From Comamonas sp. GB3 AK4-5 (GTDB taxonomy: Bacteria; Pseudomonadota; Gammaproteobacteria; Burkholderiales; Burkholderiaceae_C), in NCBI RefSeq assembly GCF_041320665.1, contig NZ_CP166730.1:2170001-2234000 (forward strand): a DNA stretch of 64,000 bases. Direction: 5' to 3'. Positions 1 to 9,441 of the stretch are shown in pieces. Each line of letters begins with the position of its first letter. The first letter of the stretch is position 1. A program made the translations under genes and the position numbers. The notes under the pieces were generated by a model, which saw only the letters and a list, made by a program, of their open reading frames with translations, was not told the origin of the DNA and searched no databases.

Positions 1-1
1 C

Positions 2-55
2 AAAAAGGCCTTTGCCGAGGAGAAGGATGTGGTCCAGGGCATTGGCCTGGACTGA
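2..55 (+). CDS. 3' end of an unidentified CDS
   Basis: Only the last 17 codons are present, ending KDVVQGIGLD before a TGA. The reading frame is open to the window edge and the codons are GC-rich, so it is probably the tail of a real gene. Too little remains to name a family. Confidence 0.45.
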   Translation, partial: KKAFAEEKDVVQGIGLD

Positions 56-139
56 GGGGCGGCGGTGCGATGTGGTCGGACAGCATCCCTCTGTGCGTCT
101 CCGTGCCACTCGCTGTCCAGGGAGGGCAGCAGCGGAGTG

Positions 140-168
140 TTGGGCCGGCAGCTGAATACTGCTATAAT
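140..168 (+). promoter_or_regulatory. sigma70-type promoter
   Basis: A TTGGGC box (140-145) and a perfect TATAAT (163-168) are separated by 17 bases. A second TATAAT sits at 197-202 without a clear -35 box. The nearest downstream gene on the same strand is infA, more than 500 bases away. Confidence 0.55.
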
Positions 169-712
169 CTTTTAGTGCAAAAAAGTACGTCTGGTTTATA
201 ATGCGTGCTTTTCGGCCTTGATTTCAGGTGCATGCACAGGTTTTAGGGTCCATCGTTTCAGGCGGTGCTTTCACTTTTTGCCGTGCGGTTTCTGGGTCGC
301 CGGTGATTGCAGTCTCTTTTTTCGTTCCTTATGGGGCGAAAACCTTTGTTGTCATGCTCACCATTGGGTGCAGCGGGCTTGTTTCAAGCCTTTTTATTTG
401 CGCGTTTGTGCACGCCGACGCGGCCTGTTGTTGAACCACACTGCCTTTCTCCTCTCAGCTTTTCCTGCCCCTGGCCGCTACCAGCTGACTCCTGATTCCC
501 TTTCGAGCCCCCGCGGCAGCCGTGCTGCAATGCCGTCCATGCGAAGCCAGCATGGGCCGGTGCGCCATACCCGGGCATTTCTCTGGGCGCCTGCATGCGT
601 TGTCAATGCAGTGGCCGCCACCTTCTACGCGCTGGAACAGCGCCTGCGCAGGCTGCGCCTGTCTGCGTAAGCAGAGCGCCGCTTTCGCTTTCCATCATTA
701 CAAGGATTCCAA
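169..712 (+). other. long leader or non-coding stretch before infA
   Basis: No convincing gene is seen here. The open frames have poor start contexts and resemble no known protein. If the promoter at 140-168 drives infA, the transcript has a leader of about 540 nt, as found in some cold-shock genes. A small RNA is the alternative. I saw no terminator inside the stretch. Confidence 0.35.
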
Positions 713-973
713 ATGTCAAAAGAAGACCTCATCGAAATGCGCGGGCAGGTGATGGAAGTGCTGCCGGATTCGCGCTTTCGCGTGACGCTGGAAAACGGCC
801 ATTCCCTGGTTGCCTACACTGGCGGCAAAATGCGCAAGTTCCGTATCCGTATCCTGGCTGGAGATAAGGTCTCGCTGGAGATGTCGCCCTATGACCTCAC
901 CAAGGGCCGCATCACCTTCCGCCATATCGAAACCCGCTCGGGTGCTGCCCCGTCGGCGCCTCGGCGCCGCTAG
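713..973 (+). CDS. infA: translation initiation factor IF-1
   Basis: This 86-residue OB-fold protein binds the 30S A site during initiation, together with IF-2 and IF-3. The family core is plain: KEDLIEM near the N-terminus, LENGH in the middle, then GKMRK, IRIL.GDKV and YDLTKGRI. It is longer than the usual 72 residues because of a Ser/Ala/Pro/Arg tail. Many beta-proteobacteria carry two infA copies, so this may be the second one. It stands alone here, outside a ribosomal protein operon, with an RNA-binding protein gene 95 bases downstream, which fits a stress or cold-linked unit (inference). Confidence 0.93.
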   Translation: MSKEDLIEMRGQVMEVLPDSRFRVTLENGHSLVAYTGGKMRKFRIRILAGDKVSLEMSPYDLTKGRITFRHIETRSGAAPSAPRRR

Positions 974-1068
974 TTCTGGTGGGTGCGTTCGGCAACGGGC
1001 GCATCCATCACCTCATGTCCCGCGCGGCAGCAGCAAGCGCAGGTCATTTTTTCTCTGAAAGTTCAAGC

Positions 1069-1431
1069 ATGAACAACAAACTCTACGTCGGTAACCTCTC
1101 TTACTCTGTCCGTGACGACGACCTGGCTCAGCAATTTGCCTCGTTCGGCACTGTCACTTCCGCCAAGGTCATGATGGAGCGCGATACCGGCCGTTCCAAG
1201 GGCTTCGGCTTTGTGGAAATGGCTTCGGACGCCGAAGCCCAAGCCGCTATCGAAGGTCTGCACGAGCAGCCTTGGGGTGGCCGCAACATGATCGTCAACG
1301 TGGCCCGTCCTCGTGAAGAGCGTCCCGGCGGCTTCGGCGGCGGCGGCGGTGGCTTCCGTGGCAACGGCGGTGGTTTCCGCGGTGGCAACGGCGGCGGTGG
1401 CGGCTACGGCGGTGGCCGCAGCAGCTACTAA
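1069..1431 (+). CDS. RRM-type RNA-binding protein with glycine-rich tail
   Basis: This 120-residue protein has one RNA recognition motif (residues 1-80) and a Gly/Arg/Phe/Tyr-rich tail. RNP2 is LYVGNL at residues 4-9 and RNP1 is KGFGFVEM near residue 45. Such proteins bind RNA in the cytoplasm, and many bacterial members are cold-induced. The ATG at 1069 is chosen because the family starts with MN.KLYVGNL; the frame stays open further upstream but that part is not conserved. A strong terminator follows the gene. Confidence 0.9.
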   Translation: MNNKLYVGNLSYSVRDDDLAQQFASFGTVTSAKVMMERDTGRSKGFGFVEMASDAEAQAAIEGLHEQPWGGRNMIVNVARPREERPGGFGGGGGGFRGNGGGFRGGNGGGGGYGGGRSSY

Positions 1432-1493
1432 GCAGCCAGAGCGTTTGCCGCATCAGTGCTCGCTTGCAGCGGGCCTGGTGTGGTCAGGCTCCC

Positions 1494-1520
1494 AAAAGCT
1501 CCCCTCGGGGAGCTTTTTTT
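1494..1520 (+). terminator. rho-independent terminator
   Basis: AAAAGCTCCCC pairs with GGGGAGCTTTT around a minimal loop and runs into a T tract. It closes the infA/RNA-binding protein unit. Confidence 0.85.
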
Positions 1521-1613
1521 ATGGCGAATCGGCTTGCCGCTGACGGGGCACGCTTGTGCACGGACTCTGCCGATATCTATGGATGGCGGTGCAGGTCGCC
1601 GGCAAGGTGGCGA

Positions 1614-3101
1614 TCAATTACTGGGAGAAAGCGTGCGCAGCACCTGGGCCAATTGCAGCACGCCGGCCTCCAGCTCCATCGGGGAATGGGCGGCAAAACC
1701 CATCAGCACGCCGCTGTGGCGTGGGGCTGCGCTGTACAGCGTGGAAAGACCAACCAGGCTGATCCCCGCACGCGCTGCAGCGGTCACCAGCTGTGACTCG
1801 GGAATAGGACCGCGCAGGTGGCAGGCCATTTGCATGCCGCCTGCGGGAACCTGGGGCTCCAGCACATGGCCCAGGTGGGTGCGTAGCAACTGGGCCAGCA
1901 GGTCACGGCGCTGGGCATAGACGGCCCGCATGGTGCGGATATGGGCGCCCAGGTGGCCGCCTTCGATGAAGCGCGCCAGCGTCAGCTGGGCCAGGGCGGC
2001 GCTGTGCCCGTCCTGGAGCGACCGGGCCACGGCCATGGGCGCCACCAATGTCGGCGGCAGCACCATATAGCCTATGCGCAGACTGGGGAACAGCGATTTG
2101 CTGAAGGTGCCGATGTAGAGGGTGCGTCCATGCGGGTCCAGCCCCTGCACGCAGGCCGTGGGCTTGCCGGCGTAGTGGAACTCGCTGTCGTAATCGTCCT
2201 CGATGATCCAGGCCTGGTGCTGCTGTGCCCAGGCAATGGCGGCCAGCCGCCGCTCCAGCGACAGCGTGGCGCCCGTGGGGTATTGGTGGGAGGGTGTCAG
2301 GAACACCGCCTTGGCGCTGGGGACTGCTGCCAGTTGCTGCACCTGCATGCCATCGGCGTCCAGGGGAACGGGCAGGCAGACCAGGCCGGCCGCGTCAAAT
2401 GCCTTGCGTGCTCCGTGGTAGACCGGGTCTTCGATCAAAATGCGCTCGCCCGCATCGAGCAGCACCTGGGCGCACAGGCTCAGCGCCTGTTGCGAGCTGG
2501 TCAGTACCAGCACCTGCTCGGGCGTGGCGCGGGCGCCGCGCTCCAGGTTCACATAGTCGGCAATGGCCTGGCGCAGCGGCAGCAAACCCTGGGCCGGGCT
2601 GTGCAGCAAGGCCTGTGTGCCGTATTCCTGCAGCACCTGGCGCTGCAGCCGCTCCCAGGTGTGCAGCGGGAAGTTGCGTGTCTCAGGTATGCCGGCCACA
2701 AAAGCATGTGGCGGCTGAAAGTCGCGCACGCCGCCACCGGACAGCATGGCCTGGCCACGCTGGCTCAGCGCCGGAGCGGCCTGGGCCGCCGTCGCAGGCC
2801 GTGTCATGCCGCGCGCCGGCAGGCGCTGTACCTGGTCGGACACCAGGCTGCCGCTGCCCACGCGCCGGGTGATGAAGCCCTCGGCATGCAACTGGCTGTA
2901 GGCCGTCTCCACCGTGTCGCGGGAAACGGCCAGTGACAGCGCCAGCGCACGCGATGCAGGCAGGGGCCGGCCTGCGGCGAGCTGGCCATCAAGGATGAGC
3001 TGGCGCAGGCCGCGCTGCAGGCGTGCATGCAGGGGGAGGGCGCTGTGGGCGGGGTCGGCCATCCAGGCTTTGACGGACTCGAGCTGGGCGTGCTTAAACA
3101 A
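1614..3101 (-). CDS. MocR/PdxR-type transcriptional regulator (GntR HTH plus aminotransferase-like domain)
   Basis: The 495-residue protein has a GntR winged-helix at the N-terminus (about 20-90, with LPASRALA and VSRDTVETAYSQL) and a class I aminotransferase-like domain (about 125-490). The PLP lysine is K335 in YIGTFSKSLFPS; the DDYDSEFHY segment (302-310) is the usual cofactor region. MocR regulators sense PLP or amino-type ligands and usually control a divergent neighbour. Here that is the BenE-YggS pair 150 bases away. YggS is itself a PLP-binding protein, so a PLP-related signal is plausible (inference). Confidence 0.88.
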   Translation of the reverse strand: MFKHAQLESVKAWMADPAHSALPLHARLQRGLRQLILDGQLAAGRPLPASRALALSLAVSRDTVETAYSQLHAEGFITRRVGSGSLVSDQVQRLPARGMTRPATAAQAAPALSQRGQAMLSGGGVRDFQPPHAFVAGIPETRNFPLHTWERLQRQVLQEYGTQALLHSPAQGLLPLRQAIADYVNLERGARATPEQVLVLTSSQQALSLCAQVLLDAGERILIEDPVYHGARKAFDAAGLVCLPVPLDADGMQVQQLAAVPSAKAVFLTPSHQYPTGATLSLERRLAAIAWAQQHQAWIIEDDYDSEFHYAGKPTACVQGLDPHGRTLYIGTFSKSLFPSLRIGYMVLPPTLVAPMAVARSLQDGHSAALAQLTLARFIEGGHLGAHIRTMRAVYAQRRDLLAQLLRTHLGHVLEPQVPAGGMQMACHLRGPIPESQLVTAAARAGISLVGLSTLYSAAPRHSGVLMGFAAHSPMELEAGVLQLAQVLRTLSPSN

Positions 3102-3250
3102 TTGGTCTGACTATCTGCTTGAAAGTGGATGGTTGGATCATGCCATTGGCATTTTATAAATGCCCCATACCCGAGGCCATGGGCGCCATGTTCTGCATGG
3201 TTAAGACCAGCCCGGTTGCTTTTTATTTCTCGCAAAAATTGTATTTCGGC

Positions 3251-4510
3251 ATGCCACACACCACGGCCCACACCGCAGCCACATCACCGCTGCGCGCGCG
3301 CGATCTGCTCCACCCCATCGTGGCGGGACTGATTTCGGTCATCGTCAACTACGGCGGCACTTTCATTCTGGTTTTTCAGGCAGCCCGGGTGGCAGGTCTG
3401 GACGCTGCACACACGGCTTCGTGGGTGTGGTCCATCTCCATCGGCGTAGGGGTAACAGGCTTGTGGCTCAGCTGGGCCACGCGCGCGCCCATCATCACGG
3501 CCTGGTCCACGCCGGCCGCGGCTTTTTTGGTGACGGCGCTGGCCACCACGCCCTATGCCGAAGCCGTGGGCGCCTACCTGGTGTCTGCAGCCGCCTTTGT
3601 GGCGCTGGGGCTGTCGGGCTATTTCGAGCGCGTCATACGTTTGATTCCGCCGGGCGTGGCCTCGGGGCTGCTGGCGGGGATTTTGCTGCCCTTCGGCATG
3701 CGGGCCTTTGGCGGCATGGCGGTGGACCCGGCCCTGGCCTTGTTGCTCATCGTGGCCTATGTGGTGCTCAAGCGCACGGCGGCGCGTTACGCCGTGGTGG
3801 GCATTTTGCTGTTGGGCCTGGCGTTCTTGCTGCTGCAGCAGCGTGTGGATTTGTCGGGGCTGTCGCTGCAGCTGGCGGCCCCCGTGTACACCGCGCCGGC
3901 ATGGTCGCTGAACAGCCTGCTCAGCGTGGCCTTGCCGCTGTTTTTGATCACGCTCACCGGCCAGTACATGCCCGGCATGCTGGTGTTGCGCAACGATGGT
4001 TTTGCCACCAGTGCCAACCCCATCGTGACCGTGACGGGCCTGGGCTCTTTGTTGATGGCCTTTTTTGGCGCCCATGCCTTCAATCTCGCCGCCATCACGG
4101 CGGCCATTGCCACCGGCCCTGAGGCACATGAAGACCCATCCAAGCGCTGGATTGCTGGTGTGGCCGCAGGCCTGTGCTACATCCTGGTGGGCGTGTTCGG
4201 GGTGACGCTGGCCGCCGTCTTCATGGCCTTGCCTGCCACCTTCATCACCACGCTGGCGGGCCTGGCCCTGTTGGGCACCATTGGTGGCAGTCTGGCCGGA
4301 GCCTTGGCCGATGCCCGCACCCGCGAGGCCTCGCTGATCACCTTTCTGGTCGCAGCCGCCAATATCCAGCTGCTGGGCATAGGCGGCGCTTTCTGGGGGC
4401 TGGTGATTGGCCTGCTGGCCCATGCCGTGCTGCACGGCGCCATCCCTTGGCGCAAGCAGGCCACTGACCCCGTCACCCCTATTGCCGCAGCGCTTATCAA
4501 AAAGGTCTGA
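3251..4510 (+). CDS. BenE family benzoate/H+ symporter-like transporter
   Basis: This is a 419-residue inner-membrane protein with about 11-12 hydrophobic helices. The order and motifs fit the BenE family: DLLHPIVAGLISVIVNYGGTF at the N-terminus, the WSTPAAAFL segment, and the Ala/Gly-rich HAFNLAAITAAIATGPEAH stretch late in the protein. The ATG at 3251 is preferred because upstream residues are not membrane-like. Characterised members import benzoate, but no benzoate degradation genes are nearby and the divergent regulator is MocR-type, so the true substrate is uncertain. Confidence 0.85.
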   Translation: MPHTTAHTAATSPLRARDLLHPIVAGLISVIVNYGGTFILVFQAARVAGLDAAHTASWVWSISIGVGVTGLWLSWATRAPIITAWSTPAAAFLVTALATTPYAEAVGAYLVSAAAFVALGLSGYFERVIRLIPPGVASGLLAGILLPFGMRAFGGMAVDPALALLLIVAYVVLKRTAARYAVVGILLLGLAFLLLQQRVDLSGLSLQLAAPVYTAPAWSLNSLLSVALPLFLITLTGQYMPGMLVLRNDGFATSANPIVTVTGLGSLLMAFFGAHAFNLAAITAAIATGPEAHEDPSKRWIAGVAAGLCYILVGVFGVTLAAVFMALPATFITTLAGLALLGTIGGSLAGALADARTREASLITFLVAAANIQLLGIGGAFWGLVIGLLAHAVLHGAIPWRKQATDPVTPIAAALIKKV

Positions 4511-4514
4511 ATCC

Positions 4515-5315
4515 ATGCAGCCATCCCACTTCAACCCTGGCACTACCACCCGCCATGACCAGCATGGCCTGTATCCCCAGGCTGTGACGGTGTCGGACTT
4601 TCAACACAACCTGGCGGCGGTGCAGGCCCGTATTGCGGCAGCCTGCCAGCGTGCCGGGCGCGATGCGGCCAGCGTGCGCTTGTTGCCCGTGAGCAAGACC
4701 AAGCCCGAGTCCAGCCTGCGTCTGGCCCATGCTGCGGGCTGTCAGATGCTGGGCGAGAACAAGGTGCAGGAGGCCTGGAGCAAGTGGGAGGCCATGCAGG
4801 ATCTGGTGGATCTGCGCTGGTCGGTGATCGGCCATTTGCAGACCAACAAGGCCAAGCTGGTGGCGCGTTTTGCCAGCGAATTCCAGGCGCTGGACAGTCT
4901 GCGCCTGGCCGAGGCCCTGGACCGGCGCCTGCAGGCCGAAGGGCGCTCGCTGGATGTGTTTGTCCAGGTCAACACCTCGGGTGAGGCCAGCAAATACGGC
5001 CTGGCCCCCGAAGAGGTGGAAGCTTTCTTGCAGGCCTTGCCCGCCATGTCGGCCCTGCGTGTGCGCGGGCTGATGACGCTGGCGCTGTTCTCCAGCGATG
5101 TCGTGCGCGTGCGCCAGTGCTTTGTGCGGCTGCGCCAGCTGCGAGACCGGCTACAGCAGAGCGCCCCTGCAGGCATATCGCTGCAGCAGCTGTCCATGGG
5201 CATGTCGGGCGATTTTGAAATCGCCATCGAAGAAGGCGCCACCGTGGTGCGCGTGGGCCAGGCCATTTTTGGGGCCCGGCCCTTGCCGGACAGCCATTAC
5301 TGGCCGGGGGCTTGA
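4515..5315 (+). CDS. YggS/PLPBP family pyridoxal phosphate homeostasis protein
   Basis: The 266-residue protein has the alanine-racemase-like barrel of the family but no racemase partner domain. K61 in LLPVSKTKP is the PLP-binding lysine. LGENKVQEA, WSVIGHLQTNKAK, FVQVNTSGEASKYG and MGMSGDFEIAIEEGATVVRVGQAIFG are family signatures. The protein buffers cytoplasmic PLP. It starts 4 bases after the BenE stop, so the two are co-transcribed. An extra N-terminus of about 25 residues precedes the usual start. A second yggS copy near proC or pilT would be the housekeeping one in many relatives. Confidence 0.9.
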   Translation: MQPSHFNPGTTTRHDQHGLYPQAVTVSDFQHNLAAVQARIAAACQRAGRDAASVRLLPVSKTKPESSLRLAHAAGCQMLGENKVQEAWSKWEAMQDLVDLRWSVIGHLQTNKAKLVARFASEFQALDSLRLAEALDRRLQAEGRSLDVFVQVNTSGEASKYGLAPEEVEAFLQALPAMSALRVRGLMTLALFSSDVVRVRQCFVRLRQLRDRLQQSAPAGISLQQLSMGMSGDFEIAIEEGATVVRVGQAIFGARPLPDSHYWPGA

Positions 5316-5334
5316 GCCTGGCCAACGCCAGGCT
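5315..5334. terminator. hairpin between convergent genes
   Basis: AGCCTGGC and GCCAGGCT form a perfect 8-bp stem with a CAAC loop between the ends of the yggS-like and aldehyde dehydrogenase genes. There is no T tract, so termination is not certain. Confidence 0.45.
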
Positions 5335-5343
5335 AGCGCGCTG

Positions 5344-6861
5344 TCACTCGAACTGGATGCCCTGGGCCAGTGGCAGCTCGCGTGAGTAGTTGATGGTGTT
5401 GGTGCTGCGGCGCATGTACTGCTTCCAGGCGTCCGAGCCGCTTTCGCGGTCGCCACCGGTTTCCTTCTCACCGCCAAAGGCACCGCCGATTTCCGCACCA
5501 CTGGGGCCGATGTTGACATTGGCCATGCCGCAGTCCGAACCGGCTGCGCTCAAGAAGGCTTCCACTTCGCGCAGGTCGTTGGAGAAGATGCAGGACGACA
5601 GGCCCTGGGGCACATCGTTGTTCAAAGCGATGGCCTGCTCCAGATCGTCATAGGTCAGCACATAGAGCAGGGGGGCGAAAGTTTCGTGCTGCACCACAGT
5701 GGTTTGCGCCGGCATGTCGATGATGGCGGGTGCCACGTAAAAGCCTTGCGGGTACTGCTCGGCCAGCACGCGCTGGCCGCCAGCCAGCAACTGGCCGCCT
5801 TGCTGCTGGGCCTGGGCAAGAGACTGCTGCATGGCATCGAAAGCCGCCTGGTCGATCAGCGGGCCCACCAGACTGCCTTGCAGCGGATGACCGATGCGCA
5901 GGTTGGCATAGACCCTGAGCAGCTTGTCCAGCAGCGCGGCCTTGATGTCACGGTGCACGATCAGCCGGCGCAGCGAGGTGCAGCGCTGGCCGGCCGTGCC
6001 CACGGCGCTGAAGACGATGGCACGCACGGCCATGTCCAGATCGGCTGCGGGGGTGACCAGCATGGCGTTGTTGCCGCCCAGCTCCAGAATGCGCTTGCCA
6101 AAGCGCGCCGCCACCTTGGGGCCCACGGCACGGCCCATGCGCGAGGAGCCTGTGGCCGAGACCAGTGCGATCTGCGGGCTGTCCACCAACACCTCGGCCA
6201 CATCGCTGTGGCCGAGCACGATCTGCGCCAATCCGTCGGGTGCACGGTTGCCAAATTTGGCGATGGCGCGCTCCAGGGCCTTGAAGGTGGCCAGGCCCGA
6301 CAGCGGTGCTTTTTCCGAAGGTTTGAAGATCACCGGATCGCCACAGACCAAGGCCAGGGCTGCATTCCAGGCGAACACCGCGCTGGGGAAGTTGAAGGCC
6401 GTGATCACGGCCACCGGGCCCAGTGGGTGGTATTGCTCCATGATGCGGTGGCCGGGGCGCTCGGAGACGATGGTCTTGCCATGCAGCTGGCGCGACAGAC
6501 CCAGGGCGAATTCGCAGATGTCCACGGCCTCCTGCACCTCGCCACGGCCCTCCTCGGTGATCTTGCCCACTTCCACCGACACCACATGGCCTATGTCGTT
6601 CTTGGCCAGGCGCAGTTCTTCGCCCCACAGGCGTACCAGCTCGCCGCGTGCGGGGGCTGGTACCTGGCGCCAAGCCTTGAAGGCGGCGCCGGCGCGCTCA
6701 ATCACGGTCGGCATGGCAGCCACGGGCAGGGCCGCCAGTTGGGCCAGTTCGGCCCCGTCAATGGGCGAGCGCACGGTGATGTCGCTGCCCTGGTGGTCTG
6801 CAAGGGTGATGCCGCAGCGAGCGAGCACGGCGGAGAAGTCATTGCGTGGCGATGCAGTCAT
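5344..6861 (-). CDS. ALDH7-type aldehyde dehydrogenase, probable alpha-aminoadipic semialdehyde dehydrogenase
   Basis: The enzyme has 505 residues with catalytic E260 in LELGGNN and C294 in GTAGQRCTSLRRL. These two contexts are typical of the antiquitin (ALDH7) group, which oxidises alpha-aminoadipic semialdehyde with NAD+ in lysine breakdown. It lies 129 bases downstream of a saccharopine dehydrogenase-like gene on the same strand. Together they would convert a saccharopine-pathway intermediate to 2-aminoadipate. Family assignment is strong; the substrate is inferred from subfamily and neighbour. Confidence 0.88.
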   Translation of the reverse strand: MTASPRNDFSAVLARCGITLADHQGSDITVRSPIDGAELAQLAALPVAAMPTVIERAGAAFKAWRQVPAPARGELVRLWGEELRLAKNDIGHVVSVEVGKITEEGRGEVQEAVDICEFALGLSRQLHGKTIVSERPGHRIMEQYHPLGPVAVITAFNFPSAVFAWNAALALVCGDPVIFKPSEKAPLSGLATFKALERAIAKFGNRAPDGLAQIVLGHSDVAEVLVDSPQIALVSATGSSRMGRAVGPKVAARFGKRILELGGNNAMLVTPAADLDMAVRAIVFSAVGTAGQRCTSLRRLIVHRDIKAALLDKLLRVYANLRIGHPLQGSLVGPLIDQAAFDAMQQSLAQAQQQGGQLLAGGQRVLAEQYPQGFYVAPAIIDMPAQTTVVQHETFAPLLYVLTYDDLEQAIALNNDVPQGLSSCIFSNDLREVEAFLSAAGSDCGMANVNIGPSGAEIGGAFGGEKETGGDRESGSDAWKQYMRRSTNTINYSRELPLAQGIQFE

Positions 6862-6990
6862 GGAAAATTCCGTAGTGGATGGGGCGGGACATGTGGCCCA
6901 GCGCGGTGGCCAACATGGCCTGGATTGTGGGCGACAGCGTGCAAGACACGGCGCTGGGAAAACGCGGAGCAGCCAGCGGCTGCCCCGTGT

Positions 6991-8184
6991 TCAATGGCGC
7001 AGAGGGCGTGCAGCTGCAGCAGTGGTTGCTGCCTCGCCGCCGTGCGGCTGGAGCAGGCCCGTATCTGCATCGCCCGCATCGGCACCCGGTGCGGGGTCTT
7101 GCAGCCCCGCAAAGTAGTGGCCCACACGGGTGGCCAGCAGGGCGGGCAATGGGCATTGTTCTTGCCGCACAAAGCCGCGCTGCGGCAGCTGGCCGCTGGC
7201 AAACAGCTCCACTGCGCCCAGCACGCCGGCGGCCGTGGTCAGTTCGATGGCGGTGCGTTGCTTGCCGCGCAGCGGGGCGCCATAGATGCGGGCGCTGCGT
7301 GTGAGTTGCTCCTGCTTGCCGGCGCGTATGCCAGTGGCCATGGCGGCCATCACCACCATGTCGTCCCGGCTGTGGGGCACGGCGCCTTCCAGCACCTGGC
7401 GCAGCAGATCGCGCCGCTCAATCAGGCGCAGGCCGTGCAGCAGCAAATGCATGGCGTCGCGGTGGCCAGGGTGGCGCATGGTCTTGTAATTCAGATTGCG
7501 CACGCGGCCGGCCAGGGTGTCGCACAGCGTGCCCAGGCCACCGGAGGTGTTGAAGGCCTCGAACAGCTCGCCGTCCAGGCTGAAGGTTTCCATGCCCTCC
7601 AGCGGTTGCACAGCGGCAGCTTGGCCGTTGACCACGGCATCACAGGGGTTGCAGTACTCGTTGATGACGCCGTCAATGCTCCAGGTGAAGTGGTAGCGCA
7701 GCGCATTGCTGGCATGGCGGGTCAGCGCACCCACGCGCAGCTGCAGGTCATAGAGCTCGTCAAACTGGGTGGCCAGATGCCCGCCCAGCATGCCGATCAC
7801 GCCGGGCGCCAGACCGCATTGCGGCATCAGCACCGAGCGGGCCTGTGGGGCCAGGGCCTGCACGGTGCGCGTGGCGGCCACGTCTTCCGTCAGGTCAAAG
7901 TAGTGCACGCCATATTGGGCGGCGGCGGTAGCCACGCGCTGGGCGCAGAAAAAAGGCAGGGCATTGATGACCAGGGCATGCTGCTGCAGCACCGTCGCCA
8001 GTGCGGCGTCGTCCTGCACATCGAGCTGCAGGTAGTGCACCAGGGCGTCATCGTGCTGGGCGGGGGCGGGCTGCAAGTCAGCCAGGGTGACGGACACGCC
8101 GTGCAATTCGGCCAGCATGTCGGCGATGGTGGAGCCGATTTTGCCGGCGCCGAGGATGAGAACGTTGTCCAGGAAGAGCTGCAT
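6991..8184 (-). CDS. saccharopine dehydrogenase-like NAD(P)-dependent oxidoreductase
   Basis: The protein has 397 residues with a Rossmann GAGKIG motif at 12-17 and the C-terminal substrate domain of the saccharopine dehydrogenase/LYS9 family. The start at 8184 is supported by AGGAG nine bases upstream; the frame continues upstream without a better start. The next gene on the strand encodes an ALDH7 enzyme, which points to lysine catabolism through saccharopine or a related imino intermediate (inference). The last 15 residues, rich in Ala and His, are not conserved-looking. Confidence 0.82.
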   Translation of the reverse strand: MQLFLDNVLILGAGKIGSTIADMLAELHGVSVTLADLQPAPAQHDDALVHYLQLDVQDDAALATVLQQHALVINALPFFCAQRVATAAAQYGVHYFDLTEDVAATRTVQALAPQARSVLMPQCGLAPGVIGMLGGHLATQFDELYDLQLRVGALTRHASNALRYHFTWSIDGVINEYCNPCDAVVNGQAAAVQPLEGMETFSLDGELFEAFNTSGGLGTLCDTLAGRVRNLNYKTMRHPGHRDAMHLLLHGLRLIERRDLLRQVLEGAVPHSRDDMVVMAAMATGIRAGKQEQLTRSARIYGAPLRGKQRTAIELTTAAGVLGAVELFASGQLPQRGFVRQEQCPLPALLATRVGHYFAGLQDPAPGADAGDADTGLLQPHGGEAATTAAAARPLRH

Positions 8185-8516
8185 GGAATAACTCCTAGTC
8201 AGAGCGAGAGCCGAAGATGTTCCAGAGGTTGGAAGGCTGTACAGGACCGGGCAGATGTGGTGGTCATGTGCTTGCAGCATGGCGCGAGGATGCGGATTCG
8301 TCTCGCGAGAATTTCTAATTGCCGCTTAGTGCATTTCAGAATTCTGCGGGTTTATGCGGAGCGGCACGGCATCGCTGCGGCACTCGGGCCTGCGCGGGCG
8401 TGGTGTGACGGATGGCGAAGGCTGGCATGTCGATTTTCGCCAGGTGCATGAGCTTATGCAGGGTTTCCACGGAGGTGTATCTGGGCTACCTTTGCCGTCC
8501 TTGAAAGGACTCCCTC
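8185..8516. other. divergent intergenic region
   Basis: The 332 bases between the leftward lysine-catabolism pair and the rightward metQ-like gene must hold both promoters. AGAATTT near 8310 and AGAATTCT near 8338 make a loose inverted repeat about 30 bases across, which could be a regulator site. No gene is seen. Confidence 0.3.
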
Positions 8517-9344
8517 ATGAAGCACACCGCATTGGCATTGCGCAAACGTTTTGCCCTGCAGGCCTTGGCAGCCGCTGCCTTGTTGCCCACGGGCCTGTGG
8601 GCCCAGGTGCAGTCCAGCCCGGCGCTGCAAGTCACCGTAGGCGTGACCGCCGGCCCCCACGCCCAGATTGCCGAAGTGGCCAAGCAGGTCGCGGCCCAGC
8701 AGGGCCTGCAGGTCAAGCTGGTGGAGTTTGGCGACTTCATCCAGTCCAACGCCGCGCTGGCGGCAGGGGACATCGACGCCAATATCTACCAGCACCAGCC
8801 GTTTCTGGATGCACAAAACAAGGACCGGGGCTACCGGCTGGTGCCCGTGGCCAAGGCCGTGAACCAGCAAATGGGCGTGTATTCCAAAAAGGTCAAAGAC
8901 CTCAAGGAGCTCCAGAACGGTGCCCGCGTCGGCATTCCCAATGACCCCAGCAATGGCTCGCGCGCCTTGCTGGTGTTGGCCAAGCAGGGGCTGATCACGC
9001 TCAAGTCCAATGTGGGCGCGCGGGCCTCGGTGCTGGACATCACAGCCAATCCCCAAAAGCTCAAATTCATCGAGCTGGAAGCGGCCCAACTGGCCCGCTC
9101 GCTGGACGATCTGGACGCTGCCGCCGTCAACAGCAGCTATGCCGTGGCTGCCGGCCTCAAGCCCCAGGGCGATTCGCTGGCGCTGGAGGACGTGAGCACG
9201 CCCTATGTGACGGTGCTGATCGTGACCCGCGCCGGCCACGAACAGGACAAGAACCTGCAGACCTTTGTAAAGGCCTACCAGTCGCCCCAGGTCAAGGCCT
9301 TTGTGGACAAAACCTTCAAGGGTGCCTACACCACGGCCTGGTAA
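8517..9344 (+). CDS. MetQ/NlpA family substrate-binding protein
   Basis: The 275-residue periplasmic protein has an N-terminal signal (ALRKRF, then an Ala/Leu core ending near GLWAQ) but no lipobox cysteine, so it is probably a free periplasmic protein. Family motifs are [38 protein letters not shown] and [13 protein letters not shown]. Members bind methionine or similar ligands for MetNI-type ABC importers. No permease or ATPase gene is adjacent, so it is an orphan here. The next gene encodes a methionine-salvage enzyme, which supports a sulfur amino acid role. Confidence 0.87.
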   Translation: MKHTALALRKRFALQALAAAALLPTGLWAQVQSSPALQVTVGVTAGPHAQIAEVAKQVAAQQGLQVKLVEFGDFIQSNAALAAGDIDANIYQHQPFLDAQNKDRGYRLVPVAKAVNQQMGVYSKKVKDLKELQNGARVGIPNDPSNGSRALLVLAKQGLITLKSNVGARASVLDITANPQKLKFIELEAAQLARSLDDLDAAAVNSSYAVAAGLKPQGDSLALEDVSTPYVTVLIVTRAGHEQDKNLQTFVKAYQSPQVKAFVDKTFKGAYTTAW

Positions 9345-9441
9345 CTGCCCAGTGACCCCGCCCTGCGCGCCAGCGTATGCTGCGGCAATGCAGACACCCT
9401 GCTGCCCACAGGGTCTGGAAAAACGAAAACGAGAGCACGCT

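Noticed and set aside
218..670. Open frame of 150 codons before infA
   Set aside because: No ribosome site, odd composition and overlapping frames of similar quality; more likely a leader or non-coding region.
5686..8451. Very long plus-strand frame of 921 codons
   Set aside because: It is the shadow of two clear minus-strand genes (ALDH7 and saccharopine dehydrogenase-like); its product is His/Gln/Gly-rich without family motifs.
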